64,000 nucleotides of DNA from Epilithonimonas zeae (GTDB lineage: Bacteria; Bacteroidota; Bacteroidia; Flavobacteriales; Weeksellaceae). The translations under genes were made by a program, and so were the position numbers. Positions 28,309 through 36,797 of the stretch are shown piece after piece. Numbering within the stretch: the first letter of the stretch is position 1; each line of letters starts with the position of its first letter. The notes under the pieces were generated by a model, which was not told the origin of the DNA, searched no databases, and saw only the letters and a program-made list of their open reading frames with translations. The DNA lies in the NCBI RefSeq assembly GCF_023278365.1, contig NZ_CP075338.1, positions 1,922,001 to 1,986,000 of the forward strand. Reading direction: 5' to 3'.

Positions 28309-29415
28309 CTAATTTGAAGCTTTATGAATATATCTGGTCAATTTGATTCCCATATCGGTCAATACAATTTTGGAATTGGCGTTTCTGGAAATGTGGTAAG
28401 AGGCATCTGTGATTTCCTCAACAATAGAAACAATATTAGCACCGTGAATGAACTTGGAAAAAGATTGCCAGTTGAAATTACCTTCACTCAATTTCTTATA
28501 AACAAGATTATCATTTCCGTAATTTTGAAGCATTGCCAAACGGAAAATCTCAATACAATAATTGAGGAATTTCATTTGTTTTTCACGATTCCATTCGGAG
28601 ATTTGACGTGCCCATTTTACAATTTCGCGGAGAACTTCGGGTTTCTTTTTTGCCTGAAAAGCATTCCGAACCCATTGGATAAATAAAGTCTCGAATTCCG
28701 AAGCACCCTCGTTATTTTCTGATAATGATTTAGCCAAATTCCAATCACCCTGAGCCTGATAAGCAATTTCTTTTGCTGAATTGTGGTTTTGAAGTTTTTC
28801 TAAAATATCTTCATCATTAATTCTAGGAACATTGACAATCTGACATCTTGATAAAATGGTTGGTAAAATATCATTGGTACTTGGCGCACAAAGAATAATG
28901 AATGTATTTTTAGGAGGTTCTTCCAGAAACTTCAGGATTTTGTTGGCTGCCGCATCATTCATTTTATCAGCTCTCCAAACGATAAGAATTTTGCTTCCGC
29001 CTTCAAAACTTTTCAGATTGAATCTTTGTCCGATATCTTCGGCTTCGTCCGCTGAAATGAAAAACTGTTTATTCTCAGATTCCAGGAAACTCGTCCAATC
29101 ATCAAAGGATGAATAAGGATTTTCCAGAACCATCTCTCTGAAATTGTCGAAAAAACGTTTACTCAGCGAAACATTCTTCTCAGAAAAAACCGGAAAACTG
29201 AAATGCAAATCAAGATGATTGAGATTCTCGACCTTATGAACAGATGCAGGATTTTCTTTCTCAAAAATCTCCTGAGCCATCGCTAAAGCCAATGGTAAAA
29301 CACCAAAACCTTCTTCTCCTACGAAAAGTTGCGCGTGCCCAACTCTAGAATCCTGAATACTATCCTGTAAAAGATTTTTGATGGATTGCTGACCAATAAT
29401 CTGTTCCCATTTCAT
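28309..29415 (-). CDS. holB: DNA polymerase III delta-prime-like subunit
   Basis: The 368-residue product has AAA+ clamp-loader features: IIGQQSIKNLLQDSIQDSRV then GHAQLFVGEEGFG (degenerate Walker A, as expected for delta-prime), KILIVWRADKMNDAAANKIL then KFLEEPPKNTFIIL (sensor/Walker B-like), and LSRCQI (SRC motif). It belongs to the replication clamp loader. The C-terminal ~140 residues are helical. It is usually named DNA polymerase III subunit delta' in this group. Confidence 0.9.
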   Translation of the reverse strand: MKWEQIIGQQSIKNLLQDSIQDSRVGHAQLFVGEEGFGVLPLALAMAQEIFEKENPASVHKVENLNHLDLHFSFPVFSEKNVSLSKRFFDNFREMVLENPYSSFDDWTSFLESENKQFFISADEAEDIGQRFNLKSFEGGSKILIVWRADKMNDAAANKILKFLEEPPKNTFIILCAPSTNDILPTILSRCQIVNVPRINDEDILEKLQNHNSAKEIAYQAQGDWNLAKSLSENNEGASEFETLFIQWVRNAFQAKKKPEVLREIVKWARQISEWNREKQMKFLNYCIEIFRLAMLQNYGNDNLVYKKLSEGNFNWQSFSKFIHGANIVSIVEEITDASYHISRNANSKIVLTDMGIKLTRYIHKASN

Positions 29416-29560
29416 AAGGACAAAGATAAATATTAGTTTTTAGTTGTTGGTTATGAGTTGATAGTTTTTAAGCTATTTTCAACTTATCTTATTATATGTA
29501 TCAAGTATCGGAAAATAACATCAATCTATCGAAGGTACTTAACAAACTTTAACCCAAATA

Positions 29561-29568
29561 TATTTTTG
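29561..29568 (+). promoter_or_regulatory. Candidate -7 box for the outer-membrane protein/lptC unit
   Basis: TATTTTTG fits TAnnTTTG and lies 45 nt before the start codon at 29614. A clear -33 TTTG is not at the ideal distance. Confidence 0.4.
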
Positions 29569-29613
29569 CAATTCATTATTAATTAAGATATTTGCGCATT
29601 GAAATTTTAAAGG

Positions 29614-30894
29614 ATGAAGAGAATTTTTGTTTTATCATCATTGGTAGCAGGATATTTCCTGAACGCTCAAAGTATTGGTAATTCGCCATACGGAGCTTAT
29701 GGAATTGGAGATGTAAAATATGATAACACAGTCGATATTAGTTCAATGGGAGGTATTTCCACGGCTTACATTTGGGACTTTAATAATAATTTTAATTTCC
29801 GAAATCCAGCTGCTAATACCAACTTGGAACTTACCACTTTGAAAGTAGAAGGCACAAACGAAAATAATTATTACAGATCTGACTTTAATAATATAAAATC
29901 AGATAAACATTCGACATATCTATCTAATATATCGATAGCTTTCCCTATTTCCAGAAAAGTAAAATTCGGGATGGGTTTCCAGCCTTACAGCTCTAAAAGT
30001 TATGATATTGTAAAAAGCCAAGCTTTACCGGATGATAGTCAAGTAACACAAGTGACTAATTTCCACGGTGAAGGTTCTCTGAATACTGTTCAGGCAGCAC
30101 TTTCTTATCAAATCAATTCAGAATTCGCTTTAGGTCTTAGATCTAATTTCTATTTTGGAAAGTTATATGATATTGAGGAATCTGCTTTTACCGGAGCAGA
30201 ATTAATCAGTGGTTATTCTAACAGTTATAGAGTAAGTGCATTCAATTTTACATTGGGAACAACTTATCAGAAAAAGCTGGAAAACAATCATAAACTGACT
30301 GTTGGTGCAACATACACAATTGGTAACAGCGGAACCTTGAAAAATACTTACACAAATAGTACCTATTATTATTTACTGGGAGAAACTAAAGGAGGGGAAA
30401 CAATCATAGATGAGCAGGTTAATTATGACAAGAAATTTCTTCCACAAGAAGCTTCTCTTGGTTTAGGTTATGGTAAAGATACCAAATGGTTTTTGAGTGC
30501 GCAGCTAGACTACAAAAAAGGTGAAAGCATCAACTTCCTAGGCTCACCAATTTTCTATCAGGATTCTTACAGATACTCAGTCGGAGGATGGTATTTACCA
30601 AATTATAACAACTTCCGTTCTTACTTCTCAAGAGTTATTTACCGTTACGGTGCTTATTATGAAAAAGGAGGTTTACAGTTGAATGGAACCAACATCAACA
30701 AATATGCAATCACTGCTGGTGTTACACTTCCGTTTGAGAAAAGTACAATCAACCGTATGAACAGCATTGATCTTGGAATTGAACTTGGAAAAAGAGGAAC
30801 TTTGGATAACAATTTAATTCGACAAAATTTCATAAATTTGAGGATTGGGATCAACTTTGCTGACAAGTGGTTTGCGAAGCGCCTATACAACTAA
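29614..30894 (+). CDS. Outer-membrane beta-barrel protein
   Basis: The 426-residue product has a signal peptide (IFVLSSLVAGYFLNAQS) and many alternating aromatic/polar strands (SYQINSEFALGLRSNFYFG, FLSAQLDYKKGESINFLG), giving a PorV/FadL-like barrel impression. The N-terminal motif SIGNSPYGAYGIGDV is typical of an uncharacterised Bacteroidetes outer-membrane family. It precedes lptC by 20 nt, probably in one operon, which suggests a role in envelope building, but no enzymatic role can be read. Confidence 0.78.
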   Translation: MKRIFVLSSLVAGYFLNAQSIGNSPYGAYGIGDVKYDNTVDISSMGGISTAYIWDFNNNFNFRNPAANTNLELTTLKVEGTNENNYYRSDFNNIKSDKHSTYLSNISIAFPISRKVKFGMGFQPYSSKSYDIVKSQALPDDSQVTQVTNFHGEGSLNTVQAALSYQINSEFALGLRSNFYFGKLYDIEESAFTGAELISGYSNSYRVSAFNFTLGTTYQKKLENNHKLTVGATYTIGNSGTLKNTYTNSTYYYLLGETKGGETIIDEQVNYDKKFLPQEASLGLGYGKDTKWFLSAQLDYKKGESINFLGSPIFYQDSYRYSVGGWYLPNYNNFRSYFSRVIYRYGAYYEKGGLQLNGTNINKYAITAGVTLPFEKSTINRMNSIDLGIELGKRGTLDNNLIRQNFINLRIGINFADKWFAKRLYN

Positions 30895-30914
30895 TGAAAG
30901 TACACTGATAATCT

Positions 30915-31511
30915 ATGAAGGATTATTATTCAAAAATATTTAAACTAAAAACATCACAACGATTCATTTTGTTGCTGATGTTTTTTCTTATTCAGTCCTG
31001 CGAAGAAGATATTGCGAAGGTTAGTAACGAAAAGAAAAAGACCAATTTTGCATCTCAGGTTATCTACAATGGTAACATTATTCAAAAAGATTCTGGACAA
31101 GTTAAGGTTAACTTCCGTGCGCCTTTGATAGAAAAGTATGAGTTGATAGACTCGCCTTATGTAGAAGCTAAAAAGGGAATCTACTTGGAATTTTTTGATA
31201 AAAAATCTAAAGAGCCAGGTAAAATCTGGGCAAAATATGCGAGAAACGATATCAAAAAGAACTTCTACTTCGCAAAAGGACGAGTGAAAATCATTACGAC
31301 AGAGGGGCAGACTTTTGTAACAGAAACCATCAATTGGGATCAAAACAAACATGAGATGTATACCAAAGACACTGTTTTTGTGTCTGATAAAGACGGAAAC
31401 ATTCTTGTTGGTGCCCACGGGATGGTTGCAAAAGACGACTTTTCAGAATATACTTTCTTCAACAATTCCGGAAGTTTCACCTCTTCGAATTTACCTGCAA
31501 CCAGCAAGTAA
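30915..31511 (+). CDS. lptC: LPS export protein LptC
   Basis: The 198-residue product has an N-terminal hydrophobic segment ending in a lipobox-like FLIQSC, then the LptC beta-jellyroll: QVIYNGNIIQKDSGQVKVNF, then YVEAKKGIYLEFFD, YFAKGRVKIITTEG, TETINWDQNKHEMYT. LptC links the inner-membrane LptBFG transporter to LptA in lipopolysaccharide transport. The lipobox is common in Bacteroidetes versions; a plain membrane anchor is the alternative. Confidence 0.88.
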   Translation: MKDYYSKIFKLKTSQRFILLLMFFLIQSCEEDIAKVSNEKKKTNFASQVIYNGNIIQKDSGQVKVNFRAPLIEKYELIDSPYVEAKKGIYLEFFDKKSKEPGKIWAKYARNDIKKNFYFAKGRVKIITTEGQTFVTETINWDQNKHEMYTKDTVFVSDKDGNILVGAHGMVAKDDFSEYTFFNNSGSFTSSNLPATSK

Positions 31512-31566
31512 ATTGCGATTAACCGATAGCTTTTTACTTATAGCTTTCATATAAATCTCTACAAAT

Positions 31567-32622
31567 TTGGAACACGTGAATTTTTACGCAATTGGTTTGA
31601 TGTCTGGAACTAGCTTGGATGGATTGGATATTTGTTATGCCAAATTCACTCAAACCGATTTTGTTTGGAACTTCGACATTCTGAATTGTGAGACACTTCC
31701 CTATTCTTCTGATTGGGAACAATCTCTGAGAAATGCAGTAAATCTCTCCAGCGAGGAACTTTTAAAACTGAATTCTGATTATGGATTTTATCTTGGCGGA
31801 AAAACTTCAGAATTCATTTCAAAAAATAAAATTATCAATCTTGATTTGATTGCCTCTCATGGTCACACGGTTTTTCATCAACCAAAAAATAGATTCACGT
31901 TACAAATTGGAGACGGAAGAGCAATTAAATCAAAAACCAATAAAACTGTTATCTATGATTTCCGAAGTCAGGATGTGATTTTAGGAGGAAATGGAGCACC
32001 TTTGGTTCCAATTGGCGACCAACTGTTGTTTTTGGAATTTGATGCCTGCCTTAATCTTGGTGGGTTTTCTAATATCTCTTTGAAACGGAATGGAAAACGT
32101 TTGGCTTTCGATATTTGTCCCGTCAATATTATTCTGAATGATTTGGCTTTGAAACTCGGAAAGAAATTTGACGACAATGGAGATCTGGCGAAACTTGGAA
32201 TGATAGATTACGAACTTCTTGATCAATTAAATCAGTTTAAATTCTATCAGGAAAAAGCACCAAAATCTTTGGGAATCGAGTGGATTAAAGAACAAGTATT
32301 ACCCTTGATAAAAACACAAAAATCCGAAAATCTTCTGGCAACTTTCACAGAACATTCTGCAGTTCAAATTGCTAAAGTTTTGGATGAATTTGAGATAAAA
32401 AACGTCTTGATAACCGGCGGCGGAACTTACAACAATTATCTTATTGAAAAGATAAAAGCAAAGACCAAAACCGAAATCCAAATTCCAAAAAAGGAAATTA
32501 TTGAATATAAAGAAGCTTTGATTTTTGCTTTTATGGGCGTTTTGAGATCATTAAATCTCAATAATGTTTTGTCATCAGCAACAGGAAGTTTGTACGACCA
32601 TTCTTCCGGTTTGATTTGCTAA
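31567..32622 (+). CDS. anmK: Anhydro-N-acetylmuramic acid kinase AnmK
   Basis: The 351-residue kinase recycles cell-wall anhydro-MurNAc to MurNAc-6-phosphate. Motifs: GLMSGTSLDGLD near the N-terminus (phosphate/sugar site), IASHGHTVFH, NLGGFSNIS, and VLITGGGTYNNYLIEKI at the C-terminal half. The start is uncertain: a TTG at 31567 or the GTG at 31576, both giving the motif at a normal distance; no ATG fits. The gene ends tail-to-tail with the SRPBCC gene, one base apart. Confidence 0.93.
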   Translation: MEHVNFYAIGLMSGTSLDGLDICYAKFTQTDFVWNFDILNCETLPYSSDWEQSLRNAVNLSSEELLKLNSDYGFYLGGKTSEFISKNKIINLDLIASHGHTVFHQPKNRFTLQIGDGRAIKSKTNKTVIYDFRSQDVILGGNGAPLVPIGDQLLFLEFDACLNLGGFSNISLKRNGKRLAFDICPVNIILNDLALKLGKKFDDNGDLAKLGMIDYELLDQLNQFKFYQEKAPKSLGIEWIKEQVLPLIKTQKSENLLATFTEHSAVQIAKVLDEFEIKNVLITGGGTYNNYLIEKIKAKTKTEIQIPKKEIIEYKEALIFAFMGVLRSLNLNNVLSSATGSLYDHSSGLIC

Positions 32623-32623
32623 A

Positions 32624-33010
32624 TTAAAGTTGTTCAATTTTATCAGTCAAAGAATTGATGAAATTCTGAAGTGGTTTTTCTACCATCATTTTGATAAACG
32701 GATTGAATTTTCCTTCAAATAACAACTGAACTTCGGTTTGATTTTCATTAAGAGGATTCATTGCGCCTGTCAATGCAAAATCCAAACTTGAGCTTGCAGA
32801 TTTCAGAACTACTTCTTTATCAGAAACATTATCAATTTTCAAAGCAATTTCCGGCATTCCCTTCAACCCGAATTTGAAACCATCTTCTCTAGCTTCGAAA
32901 CTTTGCAGACCTTCTGGCATCAAATCTTTGTAATCCTCAGGGTTTTTAAGCATTCCTGCTAATTCTGATGAAGATTTATTTACAACAATTTTTCGTCCTT
33001 CTAAATTCAT
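32624..33010 (-). CDS. SRPBCC (START-like) family protein
   Basis: The 128-residue product fits a small helix-grip fold: RKIVVNKSSSELAGMLKNPE, then DYKDLMPEGLQSFEA, GFKFGLKGMPEIAL, NENQTEVQLLFEGKFNPFIK and a C-terminal helix (LQNFINSLTDKIEQL). These proteins bind hydrophobic ligands; the ligand is unknown. It is transcribed away from the NUDIX gene, with only 36 bp between the two start codons. Confidence 0.78.
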   Translation of the reverse strand: MNLEGRKIVVNKSSSELAGMLKNPEDYKDLMPEGLQSFEAREDGFKFGLKGMPEIALKIDNVSDKEVVLKSASSSLDFALTGAMNPLNENQTEVQLLFEGKFNPFIKMMVEKPLQNFINSLTDKIEQL

Positions 33011-33015
33011 TTTTA

Positions 33016-33023
33016 TATTTTTG
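33016..33023 (+). promoter_or_regulatory. Candidate -7 box for the NUDIX gene
   Basis: TATTTTTG matches TAnnTTTG, 23 nt before the NUDIX start and only 5 nt from the SRPBCC start codon on the other strand. Confidence 0.5.
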
Positions 33024-33046
33024 TATTAATATTAATAGCCTTACAA

Positions 33047-33658
33047 ATGTATAAAGTTTTTATCAATGAGAAAAGATTAATTTTGAGTTCTGAGCCTCAA
33101 GATAGTCCTAAAATACTGAATTACGATGGGTCGCATAGTTTCGACTTTGCTATTGATTTGTTAGAAAATACAGCTTCGCAAGGTCTTAATATTTATCATA
33201 ATGATGTTGAAGAACTTTGGACTGATTTTAGAAATTATTTCAAAAATATAGAAGCTGCCGGTGGCGTTGTCATCAATCCGGAAGACAAAATCCTTTTTAT
33301 CCACAGATTAGGAAAATGGGATTTGCCCAAAGGTAAAATCGAAAAAGGGGAATCCAGAGAAGTAGCTGCCGTACGCGAAGTGGAAGAAGAATGTGGCATT
33401 TTCAATCTTGAACTGAAGGATTTTATCAATTCTACTTATCATATTTATACGGAAAGAGATGGTAAAAAAATCCTAAAAACCACTTACTGGTTCGAGATGT
33501 TTTACGCCGGAAATGATACGCCGAAACCACAGATAGAAGAAGGTATCAATGAAGTTGGCTGGAAAAATGAAGAAGAAATCGAATCGCAAATTCTACCTTC
33601 AACATTTCAAAATATTAAATTGATTCTGAATGATTTCAAAAATAAAAAACCTCAATAA
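33047..33658 (+). CDS. NUDIX hydrolase
   Basis: The 203-residue product carries a complete Nudix box at residues 96-118: G-KIEKG-E-SREVAAV-REVEEECGI, fitting Gx5Ex7REUxEExGU. A 68-residue N-terminal extension is not typical of the smallest family members. It hydrolyses a nucleoside diphosphate linked to another moiety; the substrate cannot be told from sequence. It is the convergent neighbour of murF, with a shared terminator. Confidence 0.93.
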   Translation: MYKVFINEKRLILSSEPQDSPKILNYDGSHSFDFAIDLLENTASQGLNIYHNDVEELWTDFRNYFKNIEAAGGVVINPEDKILFIHRLGKWDLPKGKIEKGESREVAAVREVEEECGIFNLELKDFINSTYHIYTERDGKKILKTTYWFEMFYAGNDTPKPQIEEGINEVGWKNEEEIESQILPSTFQNIKLILNDFKNKKPQ

Positions 33659-33670
33659 TCTGAGGTTTTT
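33645..33670. terminator. Bidirectional terminator overlapping the NUDIX stop codon
   Basis: AAAAACCTCA pairs with TGAGGTTTTT (10 bp, 6-base loop). The stop codon TAA at 33656-33658 lies inside the loop, so the hairpin is part of the 3' end of the gene. Confidence 0.8.
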
Positions 33671-33673
33671 CTT

Positions 33674-34945
33674 TTATATATAATCGATTATTTTTTCGAG
33701 AGCAATTCCACGTGAGGCTTTTAATAAGACATTTTCATTCTTAATTGGATTAGTTTTTAATCTTTCAATCAGTTCTGAAGTATTCTCAAAAGCATTATCC
33801 GAATGATTAACCAATTTGAAATTCGGGCCAACTGTAATTATTTCATCAAACCCACAAGATTGTGCAAAGTCTAGAATGGTCTGATGTTCCTTCAAACTTT
33901 CCTCTCCAAGTTCCAGCATATCGCCAATGATAATCGTCTTGCTTCCTTCGAACGTTTTGAAGTTTTCTAAAGAGACCTGCATACTGCTCGGATTGGCATT
34001 ATAGGTATCCAAAACTAATGTTTTATCATCCTTCTTCTGGATTTGCGAGCGCATATTGGAAGGAATATAATTTTCTATCGCTTTCTTAATTTCAGAAATA
34101 TTGAGTCCAAAATGTAACCCTAAAGCAACAGCCGCAGAGATATTATCATAATTATATTTGCCCGTAAGATTAGAAAAAATCTCAGTTCCCTGATAATCTA
34201 ATCCTACAAAATGGTCTTTGTAAACCGGCGAAAAGTAATAATCTGAGCCGGATTTTCCGAACGTAATTTTCGGTGAATAATCAACCGTTTTCTCTTCCTG
34301 AATCACATCATTCTGATTAACCAGAATATTTTGATGATGGCTTTTCAGATAATCATACAGCTCGGATTTCCCTTTGATTACGCCTTCATAACCACCAAAA
34401 CCTTCAAGGTGGGCTTTTCCAAAATTGGTGATATAACCGATATTGGGTTTCGCAATCTTACAAAGGAATTCAATTTCTTTCTGATGATTAGCTCCCATTT
34501 CTATAACAGCGATCTCATGCTCTTGTCTGATTGAAAGAATTGTCAAAGGAACTCCAATATGATTATTAAGATTTCCAAACGTATATTGAACTTTGAATTT
34601 CTCTGCAAGAACATTACTGATTAATTCTTTGGTTGTAGTTTTACCATTACTTCCAGTTAATCCAATGAAATGAATCTCTAATTGATTTCTGTGATAAATA
34701 GCTAAATTCTGTAAAAATTCTAAAGTAGAAGAAACATAGAAGATATTATTATCGTAATCAGAATACTTCTCATCTTCGATAATCACAGCCAAAGCACCCT
34801 TTTCAATGGCTTCTGCGGCCTTTTCCGCTGCATTATAACTTTCTCCAGAGAAGGCAAAGAAAATGCTTCCATTCTCTATCTTTCTACTATCTATAACAAC
34901 ATTCTTGCTTTGCAAGAAAATGGGGTAAAACTCGCTGATATTCAT
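33674..34945 (-). CDS. murF: UDP-MurNAc-tripeptide D-Ala-D-Ala ligase MurF
   Basis: The 423-residue cytoplasmic enzyme adds D-Ala-D-Ala to the UDP-MurNAc tripeptide in peptidoglycan synthesis. The N-terminal domain is followed by an ATP-binding P-loop TGSNGKTTTK (residues 97-106). Later motifs: EMGANHQKEIEFLCKIAKPN, ITNFGKAHLEGFGG, LDTYNANPSSMQVSLENF and GDMLELGEES, all usual for MurF. The gene lies between the NUDIX and gldJ genes and has its own terminator-separated transcript. Confidence 0.97.
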   Translation of the reverse strand: MNISEFYPIFLQSKNVVIDSRKIENGSIFFAFSGESYNAAEKAAEAIEKGALAVIIEDEKYSDYDNNIFYVSSTLEFLQNLAIYHRNQLEIHFIGLTGSNGKTTTKELISNVLAEKFKVQYTFGNLNNHIGVPLTILSIRQEHEIAVIEMGANHQKEIEFLCKIAKPNIGYITNFGKAHLEGFGGYEGVIKGKSELYDYLKSHHQNILVNQNDVIQEEKTVDYSPKITFGKSGSDYYFSPVYKDHFVGLDYQGTEIFSNLTGKYNYDNISAAVALGLHFGLNISEIKKAIENYIPSNMRSQIQKKDDKTLVLDTYNANPSSMQVSLENFKTFEGSKTIIIGDMLELGEESLKEHQTILDFAQSCGFDEIITVGPNFKLVNHSDNAFENTSELIERLKTNPIKNENVLLKASRGIALEKIIDYI

Positions 34946-34949
34946 AGTT

Positions 34950-34957
34950 CAAAAATA
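34950..34957 (-). promoter_or_regulatory. Candidate -7 box of murF
   Basis: On the minus strand TATTTTTG lies 4 nt before the murF start codon. This spacing would give an almost leaderless mRNA; the -33 box is not at the ideal distance. Confidence 0.35.
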
Positions 34958-34982
34958 TTAAAATGCTTCTATATAAAAACAA

Positions 34983-35011
34983 AAAACAGCAGAAAATTCT
35001 GCTGTTTTTTT
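34983..35011. terminator. Terminator of gldJ
   Basis: CAGCAGAA pairs with TTCTGCTG across a 2-base loop, extended by A-run/T-run pairs. It lies 20 nt beyond the gldJ stop codon and separates gldJ from murF. Confidence 0.8.
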
Positions 35012-35030
35012 ATATCATAAAAGTTTGATA

Positions 35031-36638
35031 TTATCTTTTTGTACGTCCAGTTTTGGAGTTTTTAGCATCTTGTGCTACACGGAAACCAACCCAGCCGTAT
35101 CCTTTCATTTGATTTTTAAATCTTCTTTGTCCCGGATCCAACCAGTATGCAGAATCTAACCAAGAACCTCCTTTTACAACCCTACTGTAGTCATTGATTT
35201 GAGAAGTTGCTTTATTTTTATCTTTTTGTAGAACTACACTTCCATTTTTGTTAACAATGAAAGTTGGTTTAACAGAGTTGTACATGTTATACTCTGAACT
35301 ATCACTTGGAGGCGTTCCTCCAGCATCTAGTGAAGATTGATAATCACCATCTCTGTAGTTTCTATTATCCTCAACCACTTTTCTTTCAAATTCTCCAGGT
35401 AAACCTTTGTAAACCAAACGACCATCTGCTAAAGTGTCGTACTTGATTTCCATATTACCCACTTTTTTGTAAGATCCATCTTCATTTTTAACAGCTTGAA
35501 CCACTACGTTTCCTCTGAAATAGTTGAAGTCACTAAACTCCTCATCAATCATCGGTCTGTAGATATCAGCCACCCATTCTGCAACGTTACCATACATTCC
35601 GTAGATTCCAAGATCATTAGAAGGATATTGTTTCACATCTGCAGTGGTAGGAGATCCATCATTTTTCCAACCAGCAACACCAGAGTAATCACCTCTACCT
35701 TGTTTAAAGTTTTCCAGGTACATTCCGCGGTTTTTACCTTTTTTACCTTTAATTTTATCCATTTGAGTATTCTTACCTAAGTAATTGTTATACTCTCTTT
35801 CTTTCTGAAGTCCTAAAGCAGCAAACTCCCATTCAACCTCTGTAGGAAGTCTGAATTTTTCAACAACACCTGATGCAGCATTCCTGTTAGCAGCAGCAAT
35901 TTTTTCGTTAGTCGTTTTGATTCCACTTCTTTGCTGTAGTTTTTTCTTATCAATATAAGCATCCATTTCCGCATCATTGGATTTGAATTTGTCCATATTG
36001 AAAGTTGCACCAGCCGTTGCAGCTTTATCAGCAGTATATACATCTTTAGATATAACACCTTGTTTCATCAACGCCTTTTCATTAGCTCTATCAGTCAACC
36101 AGTCACAATATTTTGTCGCCTGTAACCAAGAAACACCTACAACAGGATAATAATCATATTCTGGAGATCTGAAATAAGTCTCTGCATAGTCGTTACGTGA
36201 CAACTTGTTATTCCAAACTAAAGTATCTGGCAAAGCACCTGTATAGATATGCTTGAAGCTAGGGTCAGAAGAAGGGAAAACGAACTTAAGCCAAGTAGTA
36301 TATTCTCTATATTCTGAATTGGTAATTTCTGTATCTCCAATGAAGAAAGAACTTACCTGCATTCTTCTTGGTGTATTATTCCAATCATGCATTACATTGT
36401 CTTCCACAAGCCCCATTGTAAAAGTTCCACCCTCTACATAAACCATTCCTGGCCAAGCTTTAGGCTTTTGCTGTTTACCTGAGAAGAACCACCCGTCTTT
36501 TTCGTTGGGCTTCCATCCGGTTTTGCTAACAAAACCTTTAGTACCACCACCTTTCTTCGAGTTCCCTCCGCCTCCACAACTTACCAAAAGTAGCGTTGAG
36601 CTTAAAGTAATGATCGAAAACAACCTTATTTTTTTCAT
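35031..36638 (-). CDS. gldJ: Gliding-motility/T9SS lipoprotein GldJ
   Basis: The 535-residue product has a lipoprotein signal (LLLVSCGGGG). The mature part is a formylglycine-enzyme-like (SUMF1) domain: MVYVEGGTFTMGLVEDN, DTEITNSEYREYTTW, VVGVSWLQATKYCDWL, FRLPTEVEWEFAALG, YGMYGNVAEWVADIY, RVVKGGSWLDSAYW and YGWVGFRVAQDA. GldJ stabilises GldK and supports type IX secretion and gliding; the fold is not known to be catalytic here. Its neighbours porU and porV, transcribed divergently, make a T9SS cluster. Confidence 0.93.
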   Translation of the reverse strand: MKKIRLFSIITLSSTLLLVSCGGGGNSKKGGGTKGFVSKTGWKPNEKDGWFFSGKQQKPKAWPGMVYVEGGTFTMGLVEDNVMHDWNNTPRRMQVSSFFIGDTEITNSEYREYTTWLKFVFPSSDPSFKHIYTGALPDTLVWNNKLSRNDYAETYFRSPEYDYYPVVGVSWLQATKYCDWLTDRANEKALMKQGVISKDVYTADKAATAGATFNMDKFKSNDAEMDAYIDKKKLQQRSGIKTTNEKIAAANRNAASGVVEKFRLPTEVEWEFAALGLQKEREYNNYLGKNTQMDKIKGKKGKNRGMYLENFKQGRGDYSGVAGWKNDGSPTTADVKQYPSNDLGIYGMYGNVAEWVADIYRPMIDEEFSDFNYFRGNVVVQAVKNEDGSYKKVGNMEIKYDTLADGRLVYKGLPGEFERKVVEDNRNYRDGDYQSSLDAGGTPPSDSSEYNMYNSVKPTFIVNKNGSVVLQKDKNKATSQINDYSRVVKGGSWLDSAYWLDPGQRRFKNQMKGYGWVGFRVAQDAKNSKTGRTKR

Positions 36639-36797
36639 AATCTGCTATAGAAATTTTCAAAGTACAAAGAAAAAGGAAATTCTTTAATTAATCAAATATT
36701 GTTTCCCTTTTTTTGATAGAACGCAATTAAATTAATTTTATTATATACCATTTTTTTAAAAAAATCGTTTATTTTGTAATCTTAATAAATAACATTG

